From Membranipora membranacea (Eukaryota > Bryozoa > Gymnolaemata > Cheilostomatida > Membraniporidae), in contig OU612066.1 in NCBI GenBank assembly GCA_914767715.1, positions 29,054,283 through 29,114,282 on the forward strand: a DNA stretch of 60,000 nucleotides, given 5' to 3'. Positions 59,001 through 60,000 of this stretch are shown here, in pieces (position 1 is the first letter of the stretch; every line of letters starts with the position of its first letter). A program made the translations under genes and the position numbers. The notes beneath the pieces are model-generated. The model had not been told where the DNA came from. It did no database searches and saw only the letters and a program-made list of their open reading frames with translations.

Positions 59001-60000
59001 TGTATTGCAAATATATCTCAGATGTACACTTGCGATGCAGATTGCGACACGCAAACCTGTCTGCCAACAAGATTTGCAGGACAGAAAATTATCGCATGCA
59101 AAATCGATCTAACAGTGCTTGCAATGACTTATATTAGTCATTGGTGCTAGGGCCTTACCTGTGAATCAGTCTCTGTTCCACGTTTGTAATGCTGAAGTCA
59201 TAGTCAGCTACATTGACTCCTTTGGACAGTTCATCAACCTTCAGCGCTGCCATCTCCCCACCACGTCTAGCATTAAATAATGCCAGTCTACAGAGCACTA
59301 CATCTCTGAGATGTCGGTAATTTATCTCATTCATCTCACTCGTCTCACCATCAACTGCTTCATCTATCTCTGAGCTGAGATGTTTCCTCAGGACCTACAT
59401 GCAACAGAACACAGAGGGTTGAAAACAAACTGAGTATTATAAGAATGCAGCATACCACAGGTACATGCAAGTAAGTATTTGTCTAGGCTAGTATTGGGGT
59501 CCAACCTTGATGGTTCGGAGTTGTTGCTTTCAACAATCAACCATAATCCTACCAGAAAGCTGAATTCTGGCTAGCAATCTTCCTATCTATATAACCAGAA
59601 CATTCCGGTTCCGGATGACAGCTCTATGTTGTTTTATAAATTAACAGTTACACTTAAGAAAGAACTACGGGACATTGAAATTTATCTCAGCAATGGGAGC
59701 ACTTAAAAAATTATAATTAATTATATAGGCCAACATTCATTCAGCGATACATTTATGCCTATTGGGTGTTATCCCTCTATGGGGATAAAGCTAGACATTG
59801 AACTAGGACATTGAAGTTGCAGGCTGTATGTTTGCATGTGAAGAGCATGTTTGCTCTCACTGTAAATTGCTCTTTTTACACCTACCTTGAGATCCTGAGC
59901 CAAGGGCATCGGGTCAATCCTGAGTGTATGTTTCTGTTTCAGTTTCGTCCGCGCTGCTGCAGCTACTCTTTCTTCCCATTCTAATGCCATCAGCTTGAGA
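53017..60000 (-). CDS. Tyrosine-recombinase-like protein with Myb/SANT-like tail (5' end beyond window)
   Basis: Minus-strand exons with agreeing phases: 60000-59886 (partial), 59394-59159, 58028-57755, 57103-56839, 55253-55188, 54592-54527, 54000-53852, and a last two-codon piece 53022-53017 (least certain). About 390 residues are visible. Motifs in order: LFNARRGGEMAAL (Arg-x-x-Glu, like recombinase box I), NPYVFGVPG, TTRFRKHLAT (like HxxRHxxAT with His replaced by Thr), LARHLGHSIKVHKEFYRL (the LGH...H...Y end of the fold), then an acidic stretch, a Lys-rich linker, and a Myb/SANT-like module with WSKEEMVVI and NWQQIKAAAFRIR. I recognise this as a widespread, mostly unnamed animal family with many fish and invertebrate members. 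The eight-exon structure points to a host gene rather than a mobile Crypton. The catalytic Arg, Arg, His and Tyr appear kept. Activity and role are unknown. Confidence 0.8.
53371..53653. repeat. Fold-back repeat with 90-bp imperfect arms
   Basis: AACATTTTTTTTGGCCATTG and CCCGTCACTGG open a left arm answered by CCAGTGACGGGCAATGG near 53626-53653; pairing continues imperfectly to CATAGATATT at the loop side. It lies in the terminal intron of the recombinase-like gene. A second small palindrome (CAACAAGTCTGAA/TTTAGACTTGTTG) follows at 53677-53735. Confidence 0.7.
55649..56020 (+). repeat. Tandem repeat, about 2.6 copies of 141 bp
   Basis: ATGCGATTGAGTT starts units at 55649, 55790 and 55930. 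Each contains TGACATCA and TGTCACATGACC in order; the third is cut short. It lies in an intron of the recombinase-like gene between 55253 and 56839. No protein frame is conserved between units. Confidence 0.85.

Noticed and set aside
43851-60000. One single minus-strand gene joining exportin-6 and the recombinase-like exons
   Set aside because: The recombinase-like gene has its own terminal exons near 53.0-54.0 kb and an unrelated domain content; no family combines them.
1-60000. CRISPR arrays, operons, ribosome binding sites
   Set aside because: The DNA is animal nuclear sequence with spliced genes; the only regular repeats are a 141-bp minisatellite and microsatellites.

Overview
The window is AT-rich animal nuclear DNA. 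Genes are split by GT-AG introns of about 0.1 to 4.7 kb, intergenic and intronic DNA is dense in short inverted-repeat transposons, and the recognisable proteins are animal families: EXD2, exportin-6, an LRR plus ADP-ribosylglycohydrolase protein, an ankyrin-repeat protein with a helical-repeat tail, and a C2H2 protein with a CtBP-type motif. I read it as an invertebrate (sponge, cnidarian or lophotrochozoan); the sequence does not decide which. Exon models were built by hand from splice signals and checked by phase. They were not checked against transcripts.

Layout. 1.4-4.3 kb (+): candidate promoter and a three-finger C2H2 gene ending in PLDLS. 5.1-17.7 kb (-): an 11-exon gene for a 659-residue LRR/ADP-ribosylglycohydrolase protein whose metal-binding residues are mostly replaced. 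18-20.5 kb: fold-back repeats. 20.5-28.1 kb (+): complete EXD2 with two tandem, homologous, alternative last exons. 29.6-37.8 kb (+): a 1025-residue ankyrin/helical-repeat gene; its first intron holds a nested stack of hAT-like elements. 37.8-43.8 kb: transposon-rich, with a SINE, fold-backs, a tRNA-bearing inverted-repeat element, a second copy of an RT-carrying hAT-like element and a small hAT-like MITE. 43.9-47.6 kb (-): the last four exons of exportin-6. 47.2-48.2 kb (+): exons of an unrecognised, possibly Ig-like, gene. 49.1-50.3 kb (+): a 5'-truncated LINE. 50.5-51.3 kb: a duplicated promoter plus first exon of the ankyrin gene. 53.0-60 kb (-): most of a multi-exon gene with a tyrosine-recombinase-like domain and a Myb/SANT-like tail, running off the right edge.

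The genes do not form an obvious pathway and look like independent neighbours. The most informative features are the tandem alternative EXD2 ends, the apparent pseudo-hydrolase fused to LRRs, the recombinase-like host gene, and a transposon stack whose empty target site is preserved in the window by the duplicated ankyrin exon.
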